Positions 33,033 through 45,345 of a DNA stretch of 64,000 nt are shown in pieces (positions within the stretch are counted from its first letter, which is position 1; each line of letters starts with the position of its first letter). Source of the stretch: Batkoa obscura (lineage: Eukaryota; Entomophthoromycota; Entomophthoromycetes; Entomophthorales; Batkoaceae); contig JASVEC010000036.1 in NCBI GenBank assembly GCA_030770535.1, positions 1-64,000 on the forward strand, given 5' to 3'. Below the pieces are notes generated by a model that saw only the letters and a list, made by a program, of their open reading frames with translations, was not told the DNA's origin and made no database searches. The translations under genes and the position numbers were made by a program.

Positions 33033-34530
33033 CTTTATTTATTTGAAGTTATTATAAATAATAATAAAAAGATATTAATTGTTATTTTTTTAATTTAATG
33101 TTTTACTTGATTTTCGAAATTCATTATTCTTGATGATACGTATAAAAATTATAAAATTAACCAATCAAACCCTGAGACTTTAGTTAAGTTTAGTTGAAAT
33201 TTAAGCCATCCAACTATTTTATTAAGGTTATTAGTGGATCAAAAAAGACTTTTATTTGTTAGGTTTTATTACCTTAATTTGATGGCTGGAAGATGAAAAA
33301 GGATTTTTATAAAGAAAAATAGGCATTATTAACGTTAAAGTTGCTAAGGCTATTTAGTATTGAGATTTATCAAGTTTATTAGTTATAGAAATAAATTGTC
33401 TTTATTTATTTGATATTAGCTTAATAAAAATAATAGCTTAATAAAAATAATAGCTTAATAAAAATAATAGCTTAATATAAAAGGATTAAGTAAAAAAATT
33501 TATTTGAAAGAATAAAACTTATAAAAATTCAAAAAAAATACTAACTAGGTTAAAAAATCAAATTGCTATTTTATAAGTCATTTTTAATTTTAGTTTAACA
33601 TTAACTTACCCTTAGCTTTAGTTTTGATCTTAATCAATACACTTAATGAAAAAATAACTAAATCTTATTTTATGTTAATATATTTTTAATTTTAATTTTA
33701 TATTATTAAAAACTAATTTTTTAAACACTTATGCTTACATTAATATAATTAAAACAATTTTTCCTAAACTCTTATAATCAAAAACATGACTAGAGTTTAT
33801 TATTTATAAAAAATTATAAATACTAAGTAAAAGAATATAATTGTTTTAATATTTATAAAAAACTTTAACAGTTCAAATTAAAACACTGAATTTTTTAGTT
33901 AATAAAGTTTTATGCTTATAAAGTTAATATCTATTTTTTTATAGTTAAAATATAAGCTATAAAATTGTTTTTTATAATTGAATTACTTTGGCAAATTATT
34001 TAAAATTGTTAAAAATATAAATTAATTTCAAGATTTCTTTGTTCAATTTATATAAATATCATTATTTTGTTTATAATCTTTTTAATTGAAATAGAATAAT
34101 TTTAAAAACAATAATTTTTATATTTATAATAGACTTAATTAGATAAAAGAAATATCAACTAAAAAAATAACTAAAAACAATGTAAAAATATAGTTTAATA
34201 ATCTTTTTAAAAATTAACTTTTAAAAAGGCTTCAAAGGTTATTTTATTAACTTATTTGATTTTTAAAAGGTAGTAAATAATGTATAATAATGAATTCAAA
34301 AACATTTTATTATTATTATATTTTATTATTATTTTATTTTATTATTCTTTTGATTTTATTTTTATTTTTATTTTATATTTATATTTATATATATTAAATT
34401 TCAATATGACTAAAAAAAACACTACTTTTTTAAACTTTTGTAAAAACCCTTACTTTTTTGTCTATAAATATGTTTCAGATATTTTTTAAAATATTAAACT
34501 AAAATTCTTTAATAATTAATAATTTAATTA
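33033..34530. other. gene-free AT-rich stretch
   Basis: No gene is supported; the frame at 34280-34489 is Phe/Leu/Tyr low complexity. It includes the tandem repeat at 33418-33477. Confidence 0.55.
33418..33477 (+). repeat. 17-bp tandem repeat, about 3.5 units
   Basis: The unit AGCTTAATAAAAATAAT is repeated three times in perfect register and then breaks off (AGCTTAATATAA). Confidence 0.85.
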
Positions 34531-34634
34531 TATGAGAGTGTATTTTTTGACTTCATTATTTTCTCCATTTTTTAAGCGTTATTTAAGCAGAAAAATTGTT
34601 AGTAAATTCTTAAATACAAAAACACATCCCCATA
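34531..34634 (-). repeat. palindromic MITE-like element, copy 12
   Basis: TATGAGAGTGTATTTTTTGA left and AACACATCCCCATA right; core TTAAGCGTTATTTAAGCAG. Confidence 0.87.
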
Positions 34635-34745
34635 TATTTCCAGACCTAAGCTTCATATAAATATATACTATATTTTATATATTAAAGGAAATTTGTTTTA
34701 CATAGTTTAAAAAAAAGAACTTATATTCTTACTAAGTAGCTAAAA

Positions 34746-35664
34746 GGTTATTAAATTGTTGCAGAAACTTTTAGTGAACTCTATAATGATCCAAAAAAAG
34801 AAATAAAATTTCCTAAAAGAGATAGAAATTATGAAGAAATTGACTAAGATAATGAGTGGAGGGACAATGAATATAAGAGAAGCAGCATAACATTTATTTA
34901 CTAAATATAGGATTGCTCAGAATATTATTCGTGATGAAAGATATTAACTAAAATTACAAAGTCAAAAAAAGCAAGTATGGTGGATGAAGGTGGAATAAGT
35001 ATATAAGAAATCAATGAATTAAAAAGTCCCCCTAAAAAAGTGTAGTATAATAAGCGACAAAGCCAAAAAGAATTTATCTAAATTGGTAAATAAAGAAGGA
35101 AAATCAGTGAGAAAATAAGCAGAGCATTTAAATATTAAATATAGTAGTATAATACAAATGATTTGTCGAAATAAAATAAAACCAAAGGAGAATACCGATG
35201 TAGAAAAATGGATATACAGATAGATGGTGGAAGAAGGATAAAATATGAAGCATTAATTTACAAAAGTAATATTAAGCAAAAGCCATTGTATATTATCAAC
35301 TATGCTTTGAAGTAAATATTAGGTTGGAATAATTTCATTCACATTAAGATAGTCAAAGGATACTTATAGATAATGAATCTGAATATTTTCTTACTAATTT
35401 AGATATTATCAAAACGATAAATGAATATTTTAGTGTGATAGTTCAACTAGTCATAGATAAAGTTTGTTTAGGTAGGTAAATTTAAAAATTAAGAAGATTC
35501 TAAATAAATCAAAGGTGAATCTTAACCAAATGTAAAATGTAGTATATTAAACGGGTGTTAGAAATGGAATGATACAGTCCTTGACCATAAAAAGGCCATT
35601 AATGATTGTTTTACCCTTGAAAAGTAGAAGATTACCATTGGAAATTATGATGTCCCAAACAGTA
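34746..35664 (+). pseudogene. decayed partial copy of the HTH-repeat gene plus its 3' flank
   Basis: In shifting frames the sequence reads MNIREAA, IIRDERY, KKASMVDEGGIS, EINELKSPPKK and then ISDKAKKNLSKLVNKEGKSV, AEHLNIKYSS. These match residues ~545-664 of the intact 673-residue protein (MNIREAA, IIRDERY, KKASIMDGNEVS, EIDKLKSIPKK, ISDRAKVALFKLVNEQGKPV, AELLNIKYGS). Several in-frame stops and shifts show it is dead. Similarity goes on past the stop of the intact gene for about 0.45 kb to the point where a palindromic element starts (35665). Only the last two HTH units are present, so the copy is truncated at its 5' side. Shared non-coding flank argues for DNA duplication, not retrocopying. 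Confidence 0.82.
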
Positions 35665-35767
35665 TATGGGGATGTATTTTTGTGTTTAAGAATTTTACTA
35701 ACAAATTTTCCACTTAAATAGTGCTTAAAAATGCAAGAAATAATGAAGTCAAAAAAAACACTCCCAT
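35665..35767 (+). repeat. palindromic MITE-like element, copy 13, inserted between decayed genes
   Basis: TATGGGGATGTATTTTTGTG left, AAAACACTCCCAT right, near consensus. It lies exactly where homology to the HTH-repeat gene flank ends and before the transposase remnant begins. Confidence 0.9.
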
Positions 35768-35774
35768 TTACTAA

Positions 35775-36990
35775 ATGATTCAACTATTTCATCAAGATTT
35801 AATAAAAAAAATAATGATAGTAAATATTCATCAGATAATATATATATTAAATAAAAGTAGAAGAATGATACATAGTAAATATTTGAATGATCTAAAAGAT
35901 AAAGTGGTAGCTAAGCCAACATTTTTTAAATATATACCAAGTAATTTCAAAAATCCAGCAATAAAAACAGATCTATGTAATATATGTGCTCAGTATACAG
36001 TTAGAAAAAAGTTATTTGAAAATAAATACAGCAATAAAAAACAAAGCAGAGATAGAAGAAATTTTCAATGAAGAAGAAAAATTATACAAATTACATAAAT
36101 TCTGTGTTGATACTTAAAAAAACACATTTAATAAAGCTATTAAAAAATTAAATAATAAAAGTTGTATAATAATTTTAGATTTTAAACAAAATATGGAAAT
36201 AAGAACAAGACCAGATTCAATAAATTTAGATCATTATAATAAACAAGCTATATCGGCATTAGGTTTTGGTGTTTTATATTTAAAAGATGATAAAACAATA
36301 GGTAAAGTTTACTTTGATTATTTATCTGAAATATTAAATCATGATTCAGGATATGCAGGAGATTGTTTAATCGATTTAATCTCTACAGAGCTTTTATTTA
36401 AAAAGTTCACAAAAATTAATATATGGGCAGATACAGGAAGCCATTTTAGATCCCAAGAGTTCCTACATTATATATTTAAACAAGTTTCTAAAATAAATAG
36501 TAGTTTAAATATTGATGTTAATTTTTTTGTTGAGCATCATGGAAAAAGTATAGTTGATGGACATTTCGGAAACCTTTCAAAATGAAAAAGTAGTTTTGAA
36601 GCGTTAGGTAAAATAGAAGATATCAATCAATTAATTTCAAGATTTGAGGCTTTTATTTGCGAGCATAATAAAATTAATAACTCAACTGTTAATAATACAA
36701 AAACAGTTATAATTTTTAAAAACTATGAAAGAAACAAAAATACAAAAAAAATGATAAAAATATAAGGCATTAAAAAGTATTTACATTTTATTAAATGTAA
36801 CAATAAACTACATTGTTATCCAGTATCTGATACATCAAAAAAAAGCAATATAGTTCCAATTAGAGTTATAGAGTCTATAGAAAATAGAAAAATTAAAAGA
36901 TCAATCCCAGCTTATCTTACGAAAATAACAGAGAATTTAAAAATTTCGATGTTTACTAAGTAGTTTGTTAAATGATAGAAATAGATTATT
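35775..36990 (+). mobile_element. decayed DDE-type DNA transposon (transposase remnant)
   Basis: Protein-like segments appear in order in more than one frame: a Cys pair (DLCNICAQYTVRKKLFENK), a helical stretch (EIEEIFNEEEKLYKLHKFC), then CIIILDFKQNMEI (first Asp), the clean frame 36193-36585 with QAISALGFGVLYL, NIWADTGSHFRSQEFLHYIF (second Asp) and FFVEHHGKSIVDGHFG (third acidic residue), and further pieces to about 36990 (SNIVPIRVIESIEN). The order ILDF..WADTG..E-HGKSxxD resembles a DDE-superfamily catalytic core; I could not name the superfamily. At least one frameshift and several stops break it, so it is inactive. No terminal inverted repeats were firmly located. It is a cut-and-paste type DNA element, not virus-like. 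Confidence 0.68.
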
Positions 36991-39004
36991 AAATGTTACT
37001 ATTACTTAAGTTATTAATAGCTAAGTTAATAAATAGTCAAAGAACAAGTAACTGTAATAATATGTAAAAACTATTATTACTTGTACTATATAGGGATGGT
37101 TAATTATAGTTTTGGGGCTAACCACTCCCTCCCATGCAGCTATTTATTAACTTGGCAATATATTAATAATGTAATTACAACATTAAAATAGTTTATTTAT
37201 TTGCTAACAAATCTACAATGTTGGTTATAAAGCAGTTGATAATAAATATTTCTCAATAAAGTTTTATAAGAATATGTATTTAAGATCTAGTAGAAATTCA
37301 ACTAACTTACAGTATAAACTATAATAGAATGATTTAGAACTGTGTCCGGGTACTTTTATTTTAATAAAGATTTGATTTTATGGAATTTTAAGCGAAGTTT
37401 TTAAAATACAAAATTTTTCAAAAATTGGATAAAATAATGAAACTAATTCAGACAACCCCATATATTCAATTTTATTTAAAGTTATTTAGTACCACTAAGA
37501 AAAATAAAACCATATATTTGTACCTTATTTTGATTGATATAAACAAATGATACTCTAAACATTCATATTTATAGAAAAACTCTAATAATTTGGTGATATT
37601 AAAACATAGATTTACTATAACTTAAAATAAGAATTTATTTATCTGAAAAAGTAAGTTTTATTCCTTACAATTATTAATAGCAAGTATCTAGTTTAAAGTG
37701 TAATATATACAATATTCTCATTGTTCTCTTTCATTATTGCTAAAGACTAAAATAGCACACTAATTCAACGTTTTGTCCTTAATCTAAAATGTAGTTAGAT
37801 ATTCATAGTAACTTAACTATCTTGGCTTTGTAAATGTTCGATAATTAAAAAGCAGTTTATATAACTCACCATGTTCTTAGAATTTAATATTTATTTTCCT
37901 TTTGGAGCTACGAGTGTTAGCGCGCTTATTTAGAACTTACAAAATAATATCTTTCGTACATTTAATTTTGTTTTACTTGTTGTTTGACTGCGAGTTAGGC
38001 TATATGTTTATGATATAAAACTGATAGATGATTCCTTGAGCACTTATTATCGATATATTATATATGTTATTTTTATTCAATTATTAATTCCTTACAAATT
38101 ACAATAATTTTTAGAAATTTGTTTAATAAAATATTAATAATTCTATTAGGTTACTCTTATGATATAATAAATTTTTCCAGCATGTATTAAAATAGAAGTT
38201 ACAACACTTGATAACTCATTATAAAGTCATGAGAATAAAAGGTAAATAATATAAAATCAGAAATGTCATTACTTTTAATAAAGAGCATTGTAGTATTATT
38301 TATTTCAAATTGATAAAAAGGCATTCTTTTATTACACTCTGATTAATTATGCTTTAAACTATTTTACATACTTTACTGTATGATAAGAAATAGTGAAGGT
38401 AAATTGATATAGTTTAATTGACTATAAGAAAACTAATACCATAAAAGTAGAACTGGAATTTAATTTGGCTTTTCAGACAAGCAAATTCATATTTAGTCTC
38501 AATGCTCTTATGCTTTAATTCCACCGATTTATTGGAATTTCCTTATAAATATCGCCATTTAAAATTAACATTTCTAATATTCATTAATAATAAATACTTA
38601 GTAGAAATTATAATATATACGATATTCTCGCTATTTTCTTATTATTATTTAAGACTAAAATAGTTTACTAATATAATGTTTAGTTTTTTATTTTAAAATA
38701 AATATATTTTTATGGTAATTTCATTATCTCAAGTTTATAAATTTTCAATAATAGAAAAATAATTAACATGATTAATCATGTTCTTAGAATTTAAATTTAT
38801 TTTTCTTTTAAGTTCATGGATGGCAGTGTATTAATTAGGAAATTATCAGAATAGAAGGAAATTAAAAAGGTAACTGATGAAAAATTTAGAAAAATTAGCT
38901 TATACATAGTCATTAGGTTTAATAAACACGAAAGCATGATAGACATAGCAAAGTATAAAAAGAAAAGTTAAAGGAAAGCTTCAAGGTCAAAGTATAATAA
39001 AAAA
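36991..39004. other. gene-free stretch
   Basis: It contains the small inverted repeat at 37092-37130 and a possible, strongly diverged relative of the palindromic family near 37345-37463. No gene is supported. The minus frame 38919-39182 overlaps the start of the transporter gene and is a shadow. Confidence 0.5.
37092..37130. repeat. short imperfect inverted repeat
   Basis: AGGGATGGTTA and, 17 bp on, CTAACCACTCCCT form a near-perfect stem. It lies about 100 bp beyond the last transposase-like segment and could be an end of that element or a local hairpin. Confidence 0.35.
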
Positions 39005-40393
39005 ATGGATGAACAAAAGAAATTAGTTTATGATCAAAAGGAAGTAAAAAGAATACTATGGAAGTGTGATATCCGATTGATACCATTTTTATCTGTATTA
39101 TATTTATTCTCCTTCTTAGACAGAGTAAATATAGGTTACACTCGAATTTTCGAAATTGAAAAAGATTTGAACCTGACACCAAGTCAATTCTCCTCTGCCT
39201 TATCCATCTTTTTCCTTGGTTATATATTATTTGAACTGCCCTCCAATTTGATGCTTAAAAAGACATCACCAGCCACTTGGTTAGCAAGGATTATGATTAC
39301 ATGGGGTGTAATTACTATGTGCTTTTCGGCTGTTACAAATTATTCTGGCTTAATGGCAGCTAGATTCTTCTTAGGTGTTTTTGAAGCTGGTTTATTACCT
39401 GGGATTGTTTATTATTTAAATAATTGGTATGTAAGAGATGAGCAAGGGGTACGCATCTCAATTTTTTTTACTGCCTCTTCATTGGCTGGTGCTTTTGGTG
39501 GCTTAATTGCTTATGGTATGGCTTATCTTCATAATGTTGGTGCTTTAAAAGCTTGGCAATGGTTATTTATAATTGAAGGAATACCTACTGTACTTCTTGG
39601 AGTGTTAGTTTATTTCTTTTTGCCATCAACAGTCGAAGATGCCAAATTTTTAACCCAGAGGGAAAAGGAGATATTAAAACAAAGGTTACTTGAATCACAT
39701 TCGGAAGTTGAAACTGCAAAAATAGATAAACAACAACTTATAAATGCTTTAAAAGATTTTAATACTTATTTGTATATGCTTTGTTATTTTGGTATTTATA
39801 CTCCCATCTATTCTCTCTCTCTATTAGCTCCAACTATTATCAGTAAATTTGGTTTTTCTCCATTAACCACTATTTTATTAACGGTACCTGCTTATGGGAT
39901 TGCATTATTTATCACTCCAACTGTTGGGTGGAATTCAGATCGTACAAGAGATAGAGGAACACATATGATAGCTGGGGCAGTAGTTGCAATAGCTGGACTG
40001 TTTATAGTAATCTTTGGTAATTCAGGCGTAGTAAAGTATGTAGGTTTGTTATTTGCCTCGATTGGACTCAATACATCTTTACCTACTTCAATGTCATGGT
40101 CAAATAGCAATACCATTGGTGCTACTAAGTTAGCTACCGTTTCAGCTCTTACCATTTCATTTGGTAATGTAGGTGGTGCAATTTCGGGACAATTTTATAG
40201 ATTAGAAGAAGCACCTAACTTTTACTATTCTCATGGCGCCAATATTGCTTGCATGTTGATTTCTATTATTTGTGCTTTTATTCTTAAATATAGATTCAAA
40301 AAAGAAAATGATAAATTGATACTTACTGAATCAACTGATCAGGACTTAGGTGCATTGGGTGATGGAATTAAAGGTTTTAGATATATGTTATGA
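39005..40393 (+). CDS. MFS transporter, anion:cation symporter (Dal5/Tna1-like) family
   Basis: 462 residues, intronless, ATG giving MDEQKKLVYDQKEVKR. It shows about twelve membrane segments and the ACS family blocks: FLDRVNIGYTRI in segment 1, FFLGYILFELPSNLMLKK in segment 2, AARFFLGVFEAGLLPGIVYYL in segment 4, and WLFIIEGIPTVLLGVL in segment 6, followed by FLPSTVEDAKFLTQREKEIL. The second half has APTIISKFGFSP and WNSDRTRDRGTHM. Known members move carboxylates and vitamins such as nicotinate, allantoate, pantothenate or biotin precursors with protons at the plasma membrane; the substrate is not set by sequence. Length is normal (about 450-550). The minus frame 39892-40155 is a shadow. Confidence 0.94.
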   Translation: MDEQKKLVYDQKEVKRILWKCDIRLIPFLSVLYLFSFLDRVNIGYTRIFEIEKDLNLTPSQFSSALSIFFLGYILFELPSNLMLKKTSPATWLARIMITWGVITMCFSAVTNYSGLMAARFFLGVFEAGLLPGIVYYLNNWYVRDEQGVRISIFFTASSLAGAFGGLIAYGMAYLHNVGALKAWQWLFIIEGIPTVLLGVLVYFFLPSTVEDAKFLTQREKEILKQRLLESHSEVETAKIDKQQLINALKDFNTYLYMLCYFGIYTPIYSLSLLAPTIISKFGFSPLTTILLTVPAYGIALFITPTVGWNSDRTRDRGTHMIAGAVVAIAGLFIVIFGNSGVVKYVGLLFASIGLNTSLPTSMSWSNSNTIGATKLATVSALTISFGNVGGAISGQFYRLEEAPNFYYSHGANIACMLISIICAFILKYRFKKENDKLILTESTDQDLGALGDGIKGFRYML

Positions 40394-41493
40394 TTGTTTT
40401 ATTAATAAATATTAGTTGAGTTAATTTCAATTTCATTACACTGATACTGTATTAATACTAATAATAAAGCTTTGAATAACGCAATAATATTAATGAAATG
40501 TTAAGCTACTATTTTGAATCACCTTTCATTGGGAATTTTTGTATTTAATTGATATTTTTGCTCTAACAATTGAACATAGTAGCTATCTCTAAAAGCAGTA
40601 AAGGATCTATAGCTAAAGAAGTGTGGCATTTAGCCTCTTTCTATAATCAGTAAACGAAGTATATAGCATTTTACAGTATAACTTTGGATAAAGTAAATAC
40701 GAAAATTAAAGTTTAAAATTTATCGAAAGCAGCTAAAAAATCAAAATAAAGGAAGGGACCACTATTGTACTTTATTTCAATATATAAAAACACTTAAAAG
40801 ATGTTTTCGCTTATTGAAGCCATAAGCTGAAAAAGTCATTAATCAAATTAATAATAAACGAGGCGTGCTCGTATTGTAGCATCTCTATACATCTTTTAAC
40901 AGGGTCAAAGTAAAATGAGGCATGTCAAAATAAAGTGTGGTTTTTTCAGAATTAAAGCACTCTTACTTTTATGAATTAAAACAGAAAAAAGAAACTAAAA
41001 ACCTTTTCAGATATTTTTATATTAATATAACTAGCTCATTAATTTATAGGTAAAAATAAAAATAAAAAAGCCATCTTTGACTGTATTAATAGCTATATTA
41101 AGATTTTTTGTTTTAAGCTGAAAAACTTTACTTGAAAGCTTGAGATAATATTGAATGTTTTTACTTAATAGTTAAAACTAAAACTCTTTATAAATTACAA
41201 TTAATTAAGCAGTAAATCTGAAATCACGTTATTCTAAATTTTATTAAAATCATAAACTCAAACTAAACGAATAATATTTATTAGTTGATTTTAGAAATAT
41301 AAAGAGGAATGAGCCAAAGATTTAATACTAACATTAACTATTAATTTCCAACCTTTGGTTACAACTTTTCTATTTGAGGTGATTTGATAGTATGAAATCA
41401 AGTCTAAGAATTTTTCAAACTTCAATTCCAAGATTTGGCTTGAGAAACAAAGTTCTAAGATTTATATTAGTTTCTAATAGATAAAAGTTAAAA
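40394..41493. other. convergent intergenic stretch
   Basis: Spacer between the 3' ends of the transporter and the exportin-T gene. Nothing beyond AT-rich sequence is seen. Confidence 0.5.
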
Positions 41494-44400
41494 TTAAATT
41501 ACTTGGAAATATTTACGATACGCTTTGGCATCTCCTTGTTGTAAAACAGTTAAATACTCTTGTTGTATTTGTACTGGGCAGTTGATAGAGGGGAAAAATT
41601 GGTTAGTTAGGTAGTCGATAAATCGGGTACCGGTGGCGCGCAAAAGTAATTGATGGATTACAGTAATTTCTCCAAAGATCTACAAGTTGAATTAGATAAT
41701 TACTATATGTTATTGTTAGTGAACTTACTAAAACAAATTGTCCATCGGTGAGATCAAAGCTTTTTAATAATGGAACTTCAAATGAGGTAGGAACTATATT
41801 TTGAAATGTAAACTCAACAAAATTTTCTTTGAATTGTGGCGCGATTGTATCTCGTGTATATGGATTTTGCAATGGATCATTGATAAGCCATGAAGTTATC
41901 ATTTTAGATAAAATGTTGAATGACATTTTTTGTACTTGTGCGTTACTATTGTCTTTACAGAACATGATCAAGCTCATTAAAATATTTGGAAGATTATTTT
42001 GGTTCACTATAGCATTATAAGTTGGTTATAAATATAATAATAATAATCTTATTACTTCCTGAGCAAAGGACTCCATCTAAATTGGCATTTATTAAGGAAG
42101 CCAAGAAAGAAACATATGCTTTACGTAGATTCAACATAAGCATGTAATCATCTGTTCCAGATGGATTATAATCTAAAAAGGTAAATGCTTTATTAAGCAA
42201 AGGACCTAAAATTTCATTTACAAAAGGGAATATTTGACTCTAAATTAATATTAGTATAAACATAATAATTAAGAACAATTGCTTACCTCAAACATATGGA
42301 GAGGCAAAGTCATAAATTGGAAAAAATCAAGCATCTCTGAAGGCTCACAAGCTAATACAAAACCACGTATGAGATCAATAAGAAGGGGTAAGATTGGTGC
42401 CCCAGTTGCAGTAAGGAGTCGTGAAAAAGTAAATCTTGCCTAAAAAATATTCAGTTGATACAATAACAGAAATATAAAAATATTACAGCATCCCGAATGA
42501 CTTTATATTGATTGGTAAGCTCTAGTAAAGTCAAAATGATTTGTGTAGATTGTACAAGTAAGTCAGTCCATGGGAAATTTATATGATCCTTTTTTGGGAC
42601 ATCCGGAAGACCTGTATTTGATTAGAATGAATAACAAAAGTAAGTGCTAAAATACCTTTAGATACACTACCAACAGCCATAATTAAATGGTGTAATTGGA
42701 TGATAGCAAGTGGGTCGTTGATTGGGCCAGCCTTCGCTTGGGTGATCCCTTGTTGTATACCGGAAATTAATGGAGTGAGGACCATCTAAATCATAAGTTA
42801 TTGTGCAACTAAACATAATAAATATACCTTTAAGGCTTCTACTTTTTGATCATTTGGCATAGTTGAAGCATAATTTAGAAGTGTAGTAACAGCTTCAAAA
42901 AGGTAAAGATGGGCATCAAAGGTAGTTGAAGAAATATCTTGAGATGTTAATGGGACATCTGGTTTATAATTTGGTGGAAGTTCTGCCGTAATAACTAGTA
43001 CTTTTTCAAGTGATGGAACTACTTCTTGAATAAACTTAGCTGTGTGCTCCTTTAATAGTTTAACAAAGCGAAGGAATAAGTACCATACTCTACAACGAAC
43101 AAATTTGGATTCATGATAGATACCTCTTTGGTCTAAGAAGCAAGATAAAACATCTGGGATAAGGTCTGGGCGTAACTCAAAAAATTGATAATAGCGAACA
43201 CAATTTTCATAAAAGATCGGAGCTAATGAAGGGTGGGAACAATTCAAAACATCTTAAAAATGATTAATAAATTCATGAAAGAGTATTACTAAATTACTGC
43301 TTTTAACCATTTTAAAAACCATATCACCCAAGTGGTTAAGAGAATTTAAATTATTAGGATCATTTAAAAATACAAGTGATTTATTATTGGTAGAGCCATA
43401 TTGATAAAGTATACGTAAGGCAAGCTCAATCTTTGTCCATTCTAAGTTTGAATTTTGGGTTGCAAAAATAGAAGTAACAACAGAATGTACTAAATCATCA
43501 AACAAAGGTTTATTTATAAAACTCATGTTATCAAAGAAGATGTTTAAACTCTATTTTAAAAAATAATTAATAAATGATAACAATAACAATAATATAAATT
43601 ACCTTTCTCATTGTACTGAAATTATCTTCCTCATCCTCTTCATCCTCTTCGTCCCATTCAAAATCCTCGGGATATTTGAGTCTACTGATAATGGTCTTTA
43701 ATAATTCAGAAAAAAGGGAGTTTTGAGATTCATCAAGGGGGCGTTTCATTTTCGAAGTTTGTTGTTTTAACTATATTTTGTTAATTGGATTTTATATAGC
43801 TAGGATTAAATTTACTAAGTTTATCATCTCATTCACAATTGGAAATACTGTGATAGATATTTCTTTATCATCATTTCCCATAAACTTAAGAATTAACGAC
43901 ATCAATTGGTATAGTTGGTTATAAGCACTTACTACAAATGTTAGTACAGAAACAAAGAGTATGATACATTTATATTACTTTGAAGCTCAGAATCTTGCTC
44001 AGACTACAAAAAGTGATTTTAGTGAGTTGAATAAAGTAGAATAAAATATTAATTACATTTTTCCATACCATAAAATATTCCAGTCCAACCTTATTAGTGA
44101 GTCTAGCAACATGAATAACATATTCAGCATCATCTAATGGAAGGTTCGAAATAAGCTCCACGGTATTAAACATTTGAAGCATTTGATATTTCTCTTTACT
44201 CTTCATTCCTTTTGAAATGATCTAAACAAATGAATAAAGTATCTTGTAGATAAAAATAAATTTACTGAATTAAAGCAGTCGCATGCTGTATTTCTCAAAG
44301 TAAGCGAACTAATTGTTTGCTTCGAGGATCTTATAAATTGATAAAGTAAGTTCATAAAAGGTTCTGTTACAACCAAACCGATATCAATCCAGTCTAAATA

Positions 44401-45345
44401 AAAATAAGCATGTTTAAGTTAAAGAAAGGCTAAATTTACCTACGAACGCTCCCATAATTTCTAGAGCCATGGCTGAAAACTCAACTTCACTATTTTGATA
44501 TCCAACGATAATTTTATTCCAGACTGCAACTAAATTAGTAATGTCTCTTTCTCGCATGTAATCTTTCTATACTCTTTTTTAAGGCTTATTTTTTTTAAGA
44601 AACAGATATGTGAACCTTACCAGATCAGTATTTAAAGCAATTTCTTCCTTGTTAATGATGGCCGTTGGGTTAACTACTTCTTCATCAATAGCTTTAATAA
44701 CTCTCAAGAAAAAGTCGGTGGCTTTTGTACTCGAGTCATGACTTAATACATTAATAAGTTCATCAAAAAAGCTTCTCCAATGTTGTAAGTAGAGTCGGCG
44801 AAAGATGGTAGAAAGGGTTGTAGCCATTTTTGTTCTCATATCTTTTTAAAAAAAATAAGTATTTCATTTATAAGCAATAGTTAAACATACAAATCGGTTC
44901 CTCCTCACTTTCATTTAAGTAAGTTGATGTTATATACTTCCAAAAATTATCTTTGATTAGTAATGCTTGTTCCAAGGATAACTCTTTGTATCTAAAAATA
45001 ATATTAAAAATAAATAATTCATTTTACTGTTTTATACCTATAATTAAACGAGTAATCTAGAATTTGCAAGGAAAATAGTCGTGCTTCTGGGAAACTAAAT
45101 TATTTAAAACAAAACCAATTGAAATGTTGAAAATTAGCTACTTACCTCTTTGGTTGCCTTAGAAAAAGCTCTAAGCCAAGTTGCCAACCTTGAGGGGAGG
45201 TTTTAATTTCATCAAGGTATTGTTTTGCCTTAAAAAATTAGTTTTTTTGAGTTCTAAATTTAAAATAACTATTTACTTGAAGTTTGATATCCCCAGAGAT
45301 GGTTGGGTTTACCCAAGCTTGAATAGCTTGTTCAAACTGCTCCAT
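41494..45345 (-). CDS. LOS1: exportin-T (tRNA export karyopherin)
   Basis: The start is at 45343-45345 (MEQFEQAIQAWVNPTISGD). About sixteen exons separated by 45-70-nt introns give a protein of roughly 950 residues. Diagnostic segments match XPOT in order: AKQYLDEIKTSPQGWQLGLE, KATDFFLRVIKAIDEEVV, DITNLVAVWNKIIVGY, DWIDIGLVVTEPFMNLL, FNSIISKGMKSKEKYQMLQ, RLKYPEDFEWDEEDEEDE, LRPDLIPDVLSCFLDQRGIYH, and the C-terminal exon TRFIDYLTNQFFPSINCP to DAKAYRKYFQVI. Exportin-T binds mature tRNA with RanGTP and carries it out of the nucleus. The acidic stretch near 43620-43660 is an Asp/Glu run as in other family members. Many exons look like separate small frames because introns interrupt them. Confidence 0.95.

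Noticed and set aside
37345-37463. Possible extra copy of the palindromic element
   Set aside because: The right half (ATAATGAAACTAATTCAGAC, then AACCCCATA) resembles the family, but the left half does not; too diverged to list as a copy.
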